NCBI GenBank assembly: GCA_001792895.1
Contig: MARA01000013.1
Location: 806,001-870,000, forward strand
Length of the DNA stretch: 64,000 bases
Direction: 5' to 3'
From: Lentinus brumalis
Taxonomy: Eukaryota > Basidiomycota > Agaricomycetes > Polyporales > Polyporaceae
Positions 35,461 to 45,193 of this stretch are shown here, in pieces. Positions within the stretch are counted from its first letter, which is position 1. The number at the start of each line of letters is the position of its first letter. A program made the position numbers and the translations under genes. Below the pieces are notes generated by a model, which was not told the origin of the DNA, ran no database searches, and saw only the letters and a list, made by a program, of their open reading frames with translations.

Positions 35461-36431
35461 CGATCGCGCCTCTGGCAGAGTGGCATATCCTTGTCAAATT
35501 ACCCATATCCGTTCGTCCTGCCCACCACCGCCATCACGCTCGGACTACTCGTCCGTCGTGCGTGTCTCAAGTACAAGCACCATCCCCGACGTCACATAGC
35601 CCCTCTGTTAGCCCCGGCCTCCACCTGACACGCCCTTCTCCCTCGGATTGGTATACTGGCACGACCGTCCGACGGGTCGTCACGATTACTCTAGGGCGAT
35701 ATGGAACTTTTCCATCTTGTAAGTACACCCCTGTGCTTGAGGTCACCCTCGTCCCCACCCGACACACACTGAGAGCCCTTCCTCGCTCGTAACGCAGTGT
35801 CCAAGCTTCGACGGACACGCCTCCAGTCTCTCGACGCTGTTGCCGCGCCCGCGTCCTCCGCACATCGAGTTCTCCGCTGTCAAATCCGCGACCGGATGCA
35901 AAGCAACCCGTCTCCCATCCCATCCCGCTTGAACATATATACCAAAGATCCCACGAAGACGAGCACCGGAATTGCGGGGCCGAACGCGGAGGCGGCGCTG
36001 GAGGAGCCGTTAAGAGGTGAATGGTCAGCACGCCTACGGGGTCAGTCGCAAGGTACCCCTGCCAATACACTGTAACTACCGCTCCTCTTCGCTCTCTTCC
36101 CCGCCCTCCTCCTCTCGATATCGTCGTGCGGGCAGTGCGAGTGCGCACAGAGGACGGATTGACGTTTGCTATGCCGACGGGACAGAAGCGTCGAAGGATA
36201 TGGTGCAACAAGCAGTAAGTAGACGAGCGAAGGACTCCTCTAGCGTCACTTGGACGATGATGGAGGTCAGGAAGGTAAGTAGTAAGTACAGTACACATGG
36301 ATAACTTGTGGACGAGCAATCATTAATCGTTTTGCGCGCTTGGGCCACGTGGGCGCGTCAGAGGCTCAGCTGTCGCCATTTCACCTGGACATCACCCCAT
36401 CACAGATTGATTAACCCGCGCCACATTTTTC
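35461..36431. other. No gene seen up to the KDZ element
   Basis: Ser/Pro/Arg-rich frames on both strands with no recognisable domain. The base composition shifts at the KDZ left end. Confidence 0.4.
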
Positions 36432-36483
36432 ATCCCGGGTTTGTTAGACTCAAATCCCCTGTAGAGGGCCACTACGAGTACCA
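36432..36483 (+). repeat. KDZ left TIR, outer 52 bp
   Basis: Matches the inverse of 54215-54164 with one difference (GAGTACC against GAGCACC). Its last 12 bp, CTACGAGTACCA, are the left copy of the duplication made by the nested DUF6589/RecQ unit. Confidence 0.85.
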
Positions 36484-36493
36484 TAGGCTCGTC

Positions 36494-36553
36494 CCCAGCC
36501 TGTTCGGTGATGGCGATTTCGAGCTCCGCTGTGAGGGCACCGAACAGGCTGGG
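36494..36553 (+). repeat. Left subterminal hairpin of the DUF6589/RecQ unit
   Basis: Perfect 16-bp stem (36494-36509 with 36538-36553; arm CCCAGCCTGTTCGGTG) around a 28-nt loop, starting 10 bp inside the left end. The loop contains ATTTCGAGCTCCGCTG. CTAACCCGGCG follows directly. Confidence 0.85.
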
Positions 36554-36684
36554 CTAACCCGGCGTCATTTAGGTGAGTCGGCCCGTGGGAAAACGTACTT
36601 ATAGAAATCTCAAGGATGCCGTCTGCTCAAGAACGCGAAGATGCCTCATTTCATATGCACGTCCTGTTCTACAAGTGTGTAATC

Positions 36685-39600
36685 TCATTCAATATAGTCT
36701 ACATCATCGTCCTCGAAGTCCAGATCGAGGTCCTGAGCAGATTCCAGGGAAAAGGGCACGTACTCGTGTAAGTCAAGCTCCTCCACTTGCTGCCAGTATT
36801 GCACATCGTCGTCGCCATCTTCGATGAACTCATGACCTTGCAGAGCTGCATCTTCGCCAGGTAATGGAGGAAGAGAGTCGGGAGCATGAGCGACGGAGGG
36901 TGTTGGGACAGGTGCTGTAACTGTGGGCAGTAAGCCAGACGCAGCTGCGGGAGGGCGTTCTCCGGGCGAGGGAGTAGTGACGTATGGCTTCCCAGAAAGG
37001 GGAGCCATAGTACAGCGCCGCTGGATGCGAAGCAGTTGGGTATTGAAGTCGGCGAGGGGACCCGCGAGCTGAGTGCATCCTAGAGAGACCGCGTTGGGAA
37101 CAACACGCTTGGACGTGCCGTTGACCAGACGTCCAGGCTCTACCTCATAGACACCGTGCTCCGTGAGAGAGCGCACGAGCTCGGCGATGTCCTTGTCTAG
37201 GCCGGGTGTGGTATGCTTGGAACCTTGTCGCGCGCCGAGGCTGGTATTGATATGAGTGGCGAGACGGCGGAGCGTGTTGATGGTGGGAGAGACCATCGCA
37301 AGCCACTCCCATGATGCGTTGCTTCCATGGGCGCGGTAGATAGTCTGAAATACCAGTAGGGCTCATCAGCAGAATGTACGGTCGACAGACACGCAAGGCA
37401 GTACCTTCGTCCAGAAGTTGTTGTGCTCTTGCATAAGGTCGACCTCAACCCAAGACTCATCTTTGCCCGTGGGATTGACAAGCCAATTCCGCATGATAAT
37501 CTTCCTAGTGAGCGTCGTATTGAGATGATTAACAGGAACGTAGATACTAGCGAGAGGCTAATACTCACTTGAGAGGGTCGGGCCAGACATACTTGAGGTT
37601 GTGGATGAGATGCAGCATCTCGTACGCGTACTTCGTCCGGCCTGATCCTCGAAATGCGAGCGCCCACAACTTGAGCACGGTCACAATACGCCCGGAATCT
37701 CCAGCCTTGATAGCGTCGTTGAACTCGCGCAGTACAAGGCCATCGCGCAGGAAGAGCACGGCGTTCTCGAACACGACGTCCCCGACCTTGAGCGGCTCTG
37801 TGGCTAGGTTCTCATCGGCATCATACTCGTCGATGTTGTTCATCACGGCCTCGCGTCTTCGTATCTCGGCCTGTCGTTGGCGACGCATCTTCTGGACAAC
37901 TTCAGGGTTGGCGTACTGCTCGACGACCTGCCGCGCGTGCTGCTGGAGCTCCGGAAACTCGATGGCGGCCGCGTACTCGTCCAAGTCGCCACTCTTGGAC
38001 ACATTTTGCAAGCCTACGAGGGTGCGTGCATATACATTGAGGAAGATGTGGTCGCGACATACGTGGAATGGGGGAAGGGACGTGAGCGTAATGGGTTTAT
38101 GGTCGACGACGGTGTTGGCAAAGGCAAGGGAACCTGGGTCAGATGTTGAGCTGGTTCCGTAATGGAGCTCGAGTATACCGTGAGTTGCTGCCATTTTGTA
38201 GTGAAATAGACCGGGCATGCAGACGGCCCACAGGAACGAATTTGAGAAGCTGTCATGACCCGCGCGGGCAGCGACCAGGGAGCGTATACGAGCCACAGAT
38301 AGCTGGTCACCCGCGACAAGTTTCACGGTGCTGGTGAACTCCTCGCTCGACATATCCAAGCCAACCTCGTTGAAGACTGCATTCAGTACGTCCGCATTTC
38401 CTGTCGTACTTGACTCGTCAATATTCATGGCTGGCAGCGGGAAGATCTCCGTCTGATGGAGGGGGATCTTCTCCGCTGTCACTGGGGTGGACTCCTCGAT
38501 GTCGCCTTTGAATCGTTCGAAACGCGGGCCACCGTACTTCACGAGTATGCGCAGGACGGTGTGCACGAGCCGATCTACAAGCTCGCGGTTCTCCTCAGGT
38601 GTGAGGAGTACGTCCTCGGCGTGCAGCGCAGGTGCTGCGACGAAAGAGTCCAGGAGATCAGTCGTGCGCATGGCCTCGGGGGACGCGCCGAACAGCTTGA
38701 AAGCTGTGGCACATGTGCCGTTTTGCTGGGAGTCCTTGCGCCCAAGCACTTGCTCTGCGATTTTGAAGAGCATGTTGATGTTGTCGTAGACGTACGCAAG
38801 GAGGTCACCAAGAGCCTCCTGGCGGGTGCGTTCACGGCATGCGTTAGAGAGCCGCTTGAGGAAACCAAAAGCCGCGGTGTGCGAGCGGGGCTTGCGCTGC
38901 TTGCTTGCAGTTATGGTCTCCGGGGGTGCTGGGGGACTGCCAGGTGTAGTAGGATCAACGGTAGTACCGATGTCGTCAAAGAATGCCCAGTAGTCTTCGT
39001 CTGACATGTCATCCACAGGTCCTGATGATGCACCAGTGACAGGAGTGTTCGGAGCAGCTGCTTGAGGTCCCGGTGGTCGTTGGTGCGAGCCGGGGCCTGC
39101 TGAGGTCGTAGGAAGGTCGGTGTCGCGAGAACGGAAGAGGCCGATGAGTGAGGCATAACTGCAGGTCAGTCCGAGATGCGAGAGGACACTGATGACTTGA
39201 CGTTGTGCGCCGCACGCATACGCGTAGAGTCCAAGGACATATTTTGCATAGCTATTGCCTTGGCTGCGTGCACCAAGACCTATCAGAGCCTGTGTAGTAG
39301 TGCACTGTGGTGACACGATTTGTTCATTGTCAAACTGGGGTAGCAGAAGCCGCCGTCACGTACGATATCTTTGCGCTCTCGGCTGTTCTCACCCATCTCT
39401 CTCTCCTGCCTCGTGGTCGTACTGAATGCTTGTAGGACCTCCATCATCGTTGGGCACAGGTTCAAGATCTTCTTGCGGAGTTCCTGGAGGCTGAAGTCGA
39501 GTGCGAACGTCGCATCCAGTGTCATCGTACGTGTTTGTAGCAGGTTCGCTCGAGTTGCGGAGTCACCTTCTGACGACACTGTTTCTTTAACATAGTTGAT

Positions 39601-40251
39601 CGCCCACGCGTGTACAATTTCGCGGCCCGTCTTGCTGTTACGAGGAGAGACCCACGCATTCAACACCCCATGCACGCGCCCCGGCTTGCTGAAGAAGCCC
39701 CAGTACCGTTCATGTCCTTTGTAGTTATCTGCGGTAGACACGTACTCCAGCAGCCCTCCAAACGCCAGCTTGTGGTCTTCCAGGTACGCAAGGACCTCAT
39801 TGTACGCCGCGCGCGCTGATTTCTCGGCCTCCTCTTGCGCCTTCAACTCTGCAGCCTGCTTCTCGAGCTGAAGCCGCGCCTGGGTCTCACGCCGTCGATC
39901 TTGAGGTGTCCGCAGGGGCGCTACCATTTCAAACCCGTCTGATAGAAGGAGCGGGCCGAGCTCGTCGTGTAGTATCCGGGAGGGATGCGGAGTAGCCTCT
40001 ACGAGTGGAGACGAAGGACAGCTAGCGGCACGGACATGGACAGTATGTCGGAAGGTTGGCGAATTGGGTGCGCTCATGGGTGTGCTCGATAGGCTTGACA
40101 TTGTGTACAAGCCAGGTGTGATGCTGACAATATTGTAGCGTATACACGGGGATGAGGGTAGCGAGGGGAGTTCAGACAGGGGCGACGAAGGCGGGAGACC
40201 TGCGAACAGATGTTGCCGGTCCGGTATGTCGATTTCTTCCTCGTTTGACAT
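36685..40251 (-). CDS. DUF6589 domain protein (candidate transposase of the unit)
   Basis: Minus-strand gene, start ATG 40251, stop at 36685. Later exons are 39334-37569, 37504-37405 and 37344-36685, with clean introns of 64 and 60 bp (NPTGKDES...EVDLMQEHNNFWTK|TIYRAHGSNASWEWL). The N-terminal ~280 residues are Ser/Pro-rich, then a charged helix (TQARLQLEKQAAEL). The DUF6589 core begins FDNEQIVSPQCTTTQAL and has VYDNINMLFK, VAGDQLSVARIRSL, CMPGLFHYKMAATHG, CRDHIFLNVYAR and KLWALAFRGSGRTKYAYEMLHL. Asp of DNIN, Asp of GDQLS and Glu of the EVDLMQEH segment could form a DDE-like triad; that is inference. The join of exon 1 to exon 2 near 39393-39334 is unresolved. The 58-bp GTGAGA intron gives the wrong phase and a 29-bp one is implausibly short, so a one-base lesion is possible. 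Confidence 0.8.
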
Positions 40252-40448
40252 CGTGTTGACCTAGTATTCACAGCAAAGAGTGACGGTGTGCGGATAGAAG
40301 AGTGGGCTGAAGCCTGGGCCAAACGCGCACATTTCTTATGTGGTAGGTAGCCCGATTAGAAATTGAACCGCCCGAGCTATTTACTCCGAGTCCTCCGCAG
40401 GCTCTCTCTCAGCCCTTTGTGCCTGCCAACTTCTTCTGCTATACTTCA
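40252..40448. promoter_or_regulatory. Shared intergenic region of the divergent DUF6589 and helicase genes
   Basis: Only 197 bp separate the two start codons, so the genes probably share a bidirectional promoter. No clear TATA box on either side; a pyrimidine-rich stretch precedes the helicase start. Co-expression is inference from the layout. Confidence 0.5.
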
Positions 40449-43400
40449 ATGCCTCGCCGACCCTCGCCGACTGCCCAGCCCCGGTGGGCGAGACGACCAA
40501 CAAACCCTGGTCGACAACCAAAGCGAACAGTTCTTACCGACAAGGACATGGACTGGCTGCGTACTCAGATGCGGGAACGCTACAAATGGTCCTCAGATCC
40601 ACGCTTGTTCCAGCTTGAGGGCATCAAGGCTCAGCTAGAAGGAGTCGACATGATTATTCAAGCTCCCACTGGATCAGGCAAGACCGCAATAGCAGCTGGG
40701 CCGCATCTGTGGCCAGGCAGTGAAGGCAAAATCACCATTATGGTCTGCCCGCTGTTGGCCCTCGAAGAGGAGATGGTACAACGTCTACACAACCCACCTA
40801 CTTCATATCCCTGACATAGCCTCGCTCCCAGGTTGAAACCTTCTCTTCGGAGTTCGGCTTGCAAGCTGTTGCTGTGAACAGTGCCGGTGGGGTGTTAACT
40901 CAGACTGTGGTCGATGTAAGTCATCTTTCTATTCATTATCACAGGCCGAAAGAACATTCCCTCCATGTAGGACCTAAACCGCGGCAAATATCAGATATTG
41001 CTCATCTCGCCCGAGATGCTGCAGTCACCCGGATTCATCAACCGCGTCCTGCGTAATTCGGAGTTCTCCCGTCGCGTCCTGTCTCTGTTCATAGACGAGG
41101 CCCACTGCGTCTCACACTGGGGTGCCAACTTCCGGAAGAAGTACGGTAGTCTCGGCATCGTACGTGCATTCCTGCCTCGGAGCACCCCGGTCATCGCAGT
41201 CACGGCCACGCTCACTGCTCGTGTTCGCCGGGACTTGCATCATGTTCTCCACTTCCCTAAGTTCGGGAGCCGCTTTCTTAATGTCGGCAACGATCGCCCG
41301 AATGTCAGTATTGTCGTCCGCGCAATGGAACATGCACAGAACACGTACGCCGACCTCGACTTCCTCATTCCCACCTCTGTCACCACTGCCACCGACATCC
41401 CAATGACCTACCTCTATGTCGATGACATCAAGGCTGGGACTGACATCATTGACTATCTCAACAACCGCCTCGAGACGCGGTCACCGCTTCTCGCGAGAGC
41501 CGGGCTCATTCGGCCCTTCAACGCGTCTATGGACCACACATATCGACGCGACGCCATGGCGGCCTTCCGGCACAACCCGCCGCCTTGTGTCACGCAGGAG
41601 AGAGACGGAATACCCTCAATGTCAGCCACTAGTTCGGGGTCGGACCCAGTCGACGCAGGCCCAGCCTGTATTCGAATTCTGGTTTGCACAGATGCCGCGG
41701 GGATGGTGAGTCTTCGTTTGCCTGCAGAAATGACCTCATTGATTTGTCTCCCAAAGGGATGCAACGTCAAGGACGTGGACCTTGTAGTCCAGTGGAAGCT
41801 ACCGAAGACACTATCGAGCTTTGTGCAACGCGCGGGGCGCGCTGCACGCGCCCCGGCTCACCGCGGCCTTGCCGTACTCCTAGTAGAACGATCTATCTAC
41901 TCTCAAGATATGCGGGGATGTGCTAAGCCATCGTGCGACGCCCAGGCCCCTCCACGTGCTAGCACAACGAAAGGCAAGTCGACTCGGGGCAAGAAGGCTG
42001 GTGCTGCTGCTAGCAAGACGCTGCCAAAGGGTTACGCCCAGCGCCACGGCCTGGATCGCGGAGGGAACAGCCGGCGAGACGAGTTCCCCAACCCAGAGCC
42101 CGGAGAGGAGCCCGTACTCGACTCCGAGGCCGCGGATGAAGGTCTCCGAGTGCTGGTTCAGGCAAGAACATGCCGACGCGAGACATGGGCCACGGTGTTT
42201 GAGAGCGAGAAAAGCAGTATGTATTTCTGACACTCTTGCCCTCGTACCTCCTTACTCAGTGTTCCATCCTGACTGGGTTATCTGCAGGCCCTGTACCCGG
42301 CGTTTCATGCTGTGATATATGCGACACGAAGCTCTTTGATCGCGTTCGTCCAGGCCAGGTCCGCGCACAATCCAACCGAAGACTCCCCGCGAAAGGCCGG
42401 CCTGATCTTGCTGCGTACGATCGTCTCGACGCGTGGCGCGAGGCCATTTTCAGTGAAGACATGCGCCTGAGTCAGCTAGACCCGGACGCCATCCTCGACG
42501 ATACCACCATCCTGTCGCTGGTGTCAGTCGGACGGCTCAATGCCCCGCAGGTCACGCACATACTCAAGGACACCTGGACATGGTGGAACAAGTACGGTCA
42601 GCGGCTGTCCAACGTTGTCACCTCCCTCAACATCGTATATACCCCCCTCCCGAAGAAGACCACACGTCAACCAGGTGTGACGTCGACAACTAGCCAGCGG
42701 GCCCCGGTCATACTCCTCCCCGTCCAGCCTGCTACGCCCGCGAGCTCGCCTGCCCTGTCGCGTCCTCAAGCAGACACTCCCGCCGCACCATCATACTCTG
42801 GCGTGCCACAGCCATCGCAGAAGCGCAAGCATGCTGACATGACGCTCCCTGCTGAGGACTCCGAATCTGCGCCCAAACGCCACCAACTTTCGAGCCCGGC
42901 ACCTCTACCTTCTCGTGCCGTCGCAACGCAACGTTCGATGGCATCGGTGGCCCCGCTACGCCCTGACCCCTCGTCCTATAATGCGCACCCTCGCGTTGTA
43001 CCAAGGCAGCCACAGTCTGACGGCTCCTCCTATGCAGCTGGATCTGCTGTACGCGCCCTTCACGTGTTGCAACCCCAAGCTGCACATGCAGCAGCGTATG
43101 CTGCGCTGCTGGCTCACCTGGCCCCAACTCAAGAAGCCCATCCTGCGCAGGATCCAGCTCTTATGCAGCCGCATCAACTCGATCTTCGAAACCCGTACTA
43201 CCCACACCCCCAAGGAATGGGCTTCGCGACACAGAACATCTGGCCTCCTCCTGGCTACGGCATTCAACGTCAACCTGACTACTCCACGGCAGCCTCGAGC
43301 TATCACGGATCCGGCCACTTGAGCGATGGCGCGCCGGGACATCACAACCACTACACAGTGCCGACTCATGCACCCCGGCCCATGGCAAATCCCACCCCTT

Positions 43401-43579
43401 CCTACCCGCATCCCCAGTCCGCGAATCCCGCTGGCACCTCTTATGATACTCACCTGGTCCCTCCCTATTACCCCGGCAATCCTCCCGCGCATCCCGAGTC
43501 CCACTATGTGCCCGACTTGTATGGCTGGCAGCCTTCCTCCACCCCGGAACACGAGTACTGGGGAATGCCGGGCTATTAG
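40449..43579 (+). CDS. RecQ-like superfamily 2 DNA helicase, ~965 aa, 5 exons
   Basis: Exons 40449-40775, 40832-40915, 40971-41705, 41757-42216 and 42288-43579 join in frame; the third intron is 51 bp and read-through. Helicase motifs in order are FQLEGIKAQLEGVDMIIQ with Walker A APTGSGKT (about residue 75), LISPEMLQSP, and DEAH in IDEAHCVSHWG (about 178). VTATLT follows (about 215), then CTDAAGM|GCNVKDVDLVVQW and QRAGRAAR (about 406). A Cys-rich SCCDICDTKL segment near 540 could be the RecQ zinc-binding region. The last ~300 residues are Pro/Gln/Tyr-rich and low-complexity. RecQ enzymes unwind DNA 3'-5'; a role in moving this unit or resolving its hairpins is inference. Apparently intact. 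Confidence 0.85.
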
Positions 43580-43756
43580 TGTGATTCTGGCGCATTCCTA
43601 GAGTTGCTGATGTACCAGTGTATGTTTTGAAGTAATGCTACAGGACAGAAAGTGTATACATGGGAGGCAAGGCTCAGTTCGCAGAATCGACGTTCTCGTG
43701 AAAAGTACAAGTCCGTTTTCCCACGGACCATCCCACCTAGAGGGCGACGGGTTAGC

Positions 43757-43828
43757 CCAGTCGGTATAGGGAGCTTGCCCCATTTGGAACTCCGCTGATG
43801 CCTCGTGCAAGCTCCCTATACCGACTGG
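43757..43828 (+). repeat. Right subterminal hairpin of the DUF6589/RecQ unit
   Basis: Perfect 22-bp stem (43757-43778 with 43807-43828; arm begins CCAGTCGGTATAGGG) around a 28-nt loop, ending 9 bp inside the right end. The loop contains ATTTGGAACTCCGCTG, like the left loop and in the same orientation, although the stems are unrelated in sequence. CGACGGGTTAGC flanks it on the inner side, mirroring the left end. Confidence 0.85.
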
Positions 43829-43849
43829 CGTGCGAGTCTACGAGTACCA

Positions 43850-44303
43850 CTACGAATATCGTCTGCCTCCTTCCCCGAAGTAGAAGGGTTCCTCCCGCCC
43901 TCTAAGTGTCGGCCATCCCGCCCCCTCGGGGAGTTCGGGCATGCCTTCCGGGCTACGTCAGCCATCAAGCCGATCAGTTCCGCGCCTCCGCACCTGCCCG
44001 CGCCGGCAACGTGACCTCCGGCGCCCGTCCCGCCTCTGCAGGGCGTCTGGGACGGCGCGCTCGCTGTCCCCGACGGTGAGCTCGCTGTTCCCGCCGTCCC
44101 CGCCCTTCCACTGCGCGTTTCGGCATGATTCTGGTATGTACAAACTCGTATTGTCGAGCTCTATTCAACGCTGACGTCTGTTTTAGCTCTCGCCATCATA
44201 GAGCAGCGCCAAGCCCGCCCGCACACCGCCCCGCCACCCCGCCCAAGCGCCGCGCCGTCCCGCCCTTGCTACTGAACGCCGCCGGATGATACTGGTATGT
44301 ATG
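43850..44303 (+). repeat. KDZ left TIR, inner part
   Basis: Continues the left TIR after the nested unit. Inverted match to 54136-54175 and 53295-53719, including CTACGAATATCGTCTGCC and GAAGGGTTCCTCCCGCCC. Homology with the right TIR fades after the GGATGATACTGGTAYGTATG block. Confidence 0.85.
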
Positions 44304-44512
44304 CGTTCGGATTTTTACGCTCTATGCAGCGCTGAGGGCCGTTTAGCTCTCGACACCGTGGCACACCGCCAAGGCCGACCGCGTATTGTCCCGCCTCCCC
44401 GCCTATGCGCGGCGCTATCCCGCCCCTCATACTCAATGCCTCAGCATCATACTGGTATGTACATGATTGTATGCTCGATGGCTATCCAGCGCTGACGATC
44501 GTCACAGCCTTC
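44128..44512 (+). repeat. Three ~160-bp tandem units, each with an intron-like segment
   Basis: Units starting near 44128, 44289 and 44449 each carry CTG|GTATGTA, a GCTGA(C/G) branch-like motif and a TTTAG or CACAG acceptor. This outlines segments of 52-53 bp (44134-44186, 44295-44346, 44455-44507). Between them lie Pro/Ala/Arg-coding GC-rich stretches. The period is 160-161 bp. The first unit is also present in the right TIR, and the second only in part. Confidence 0.6.
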
Positions 44513-45193
44513 GACGCCGCGGCACAGCGTGCACACTATCCCGCCTCCCGCCCAGGGCGCGACATCTGGGACACGTGGACCGCCCTCCTGTGGCCGATTA
44601 GTCATTGATCGGCAGCTTGCCGAGGTTCCTTCCCCGAACTTTCTCCTCCTCCCGCCCTCGCTGTCGAAGACGTCGGTGCCGTCTGCACTGTCCCGCTGCG
44701 CGATGGACATCCATATAGTAAGTACAGGTACGCCCATGGACGTGGTACGCTACCGTACACAGGTCGGAACTCCGGTGTAGATAGTCCAGGAGCTTTGCTA
44801 GCCGCGTCTAAAATTTGATCCGCCGCCGAGTGGCGCCCTCGTCCATCTGCAGTCCCCGCTCCTCTACATATCCCTCCCTGCCACTGCAGATTCTAAGGAG
44901 TCTCTTAATGATGCTACGATGCGCCCCCGCCAAGTCAATAGCTGGTTATAATGACTACTGAGACAGTGTGCATAGGCATATCAGCTAGGCCACAGCATCA
45001 AGATGCCAGATCTCCGAGCGATCGAAGATTCAAAAGTTACTGATCGCCACCACTGTCCCGCCAAGGAGATTGATACGGTGTCCTCCTCCCCTCCTGTCTA
45101 TACACGCGGCACTACGCTAAGGCTCCGAGTACCGGTCAAAAAGATGGCAACGACCAACCTTTCCCTCCAGGCCGTCTCCTCCTCCTACGCACC
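44513..45193 (+). other. No gene seen between the KDZ TIR and the transposase
   Basis: Likely 5' flank and promoter of the KDZ transposase. No long frame and no clear motif beyond a pyrimidine-rich tract before the ATG (CACCATGGC context at 45191). Confidence 0.4.

Larger units (their letters stand above)
36484..43837 (+). mobile_element. Candidate new transposon: DUF6589 + RecQ-like helicase unit, 7,354 bp
   Basis: This block splits the left TIR of the KDZ element. It is bounded by a perfect 12-bp direct repeat CTACGAGTACCA (36472-36483 and 43838-43849) that occurs once in the undisturbed right TIR (with C for T at one position). That is the signature of insertion with target duplication. 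Termini on the two strands read TAGGCTCGTCCCCAG and ACTCGCACGCCAG, so they are at best weakly inverted. About 10 bp inside each end is a hairpin with a 28-nt loop, followed inward by CTGGGCTAACCCG. The cargo is two divergent genes sharing a 197-bp intergenic region. It has no TIR long enough for a usual DDE element, no reverse transcriptase and no Rep domain. Confidence 0.8.

Noticed and set aside
36484..43837. Helitron, because of a helicase and hairpins near the ends
   Set aside because: Helitrons encode a Rep-helicase of the Pif1 type, end in CTRR and make no target duplication. Here the helicase is RecQ-like, there is no Rep domain, hairpins are at both ends and a 12-bp duplication is present.
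36484..43837. Crypton or Starship-like element
   Set aside because: No tyrosine recombinase (DUF3435 or similar R-H-R-Y pattern) was seen in any frame.
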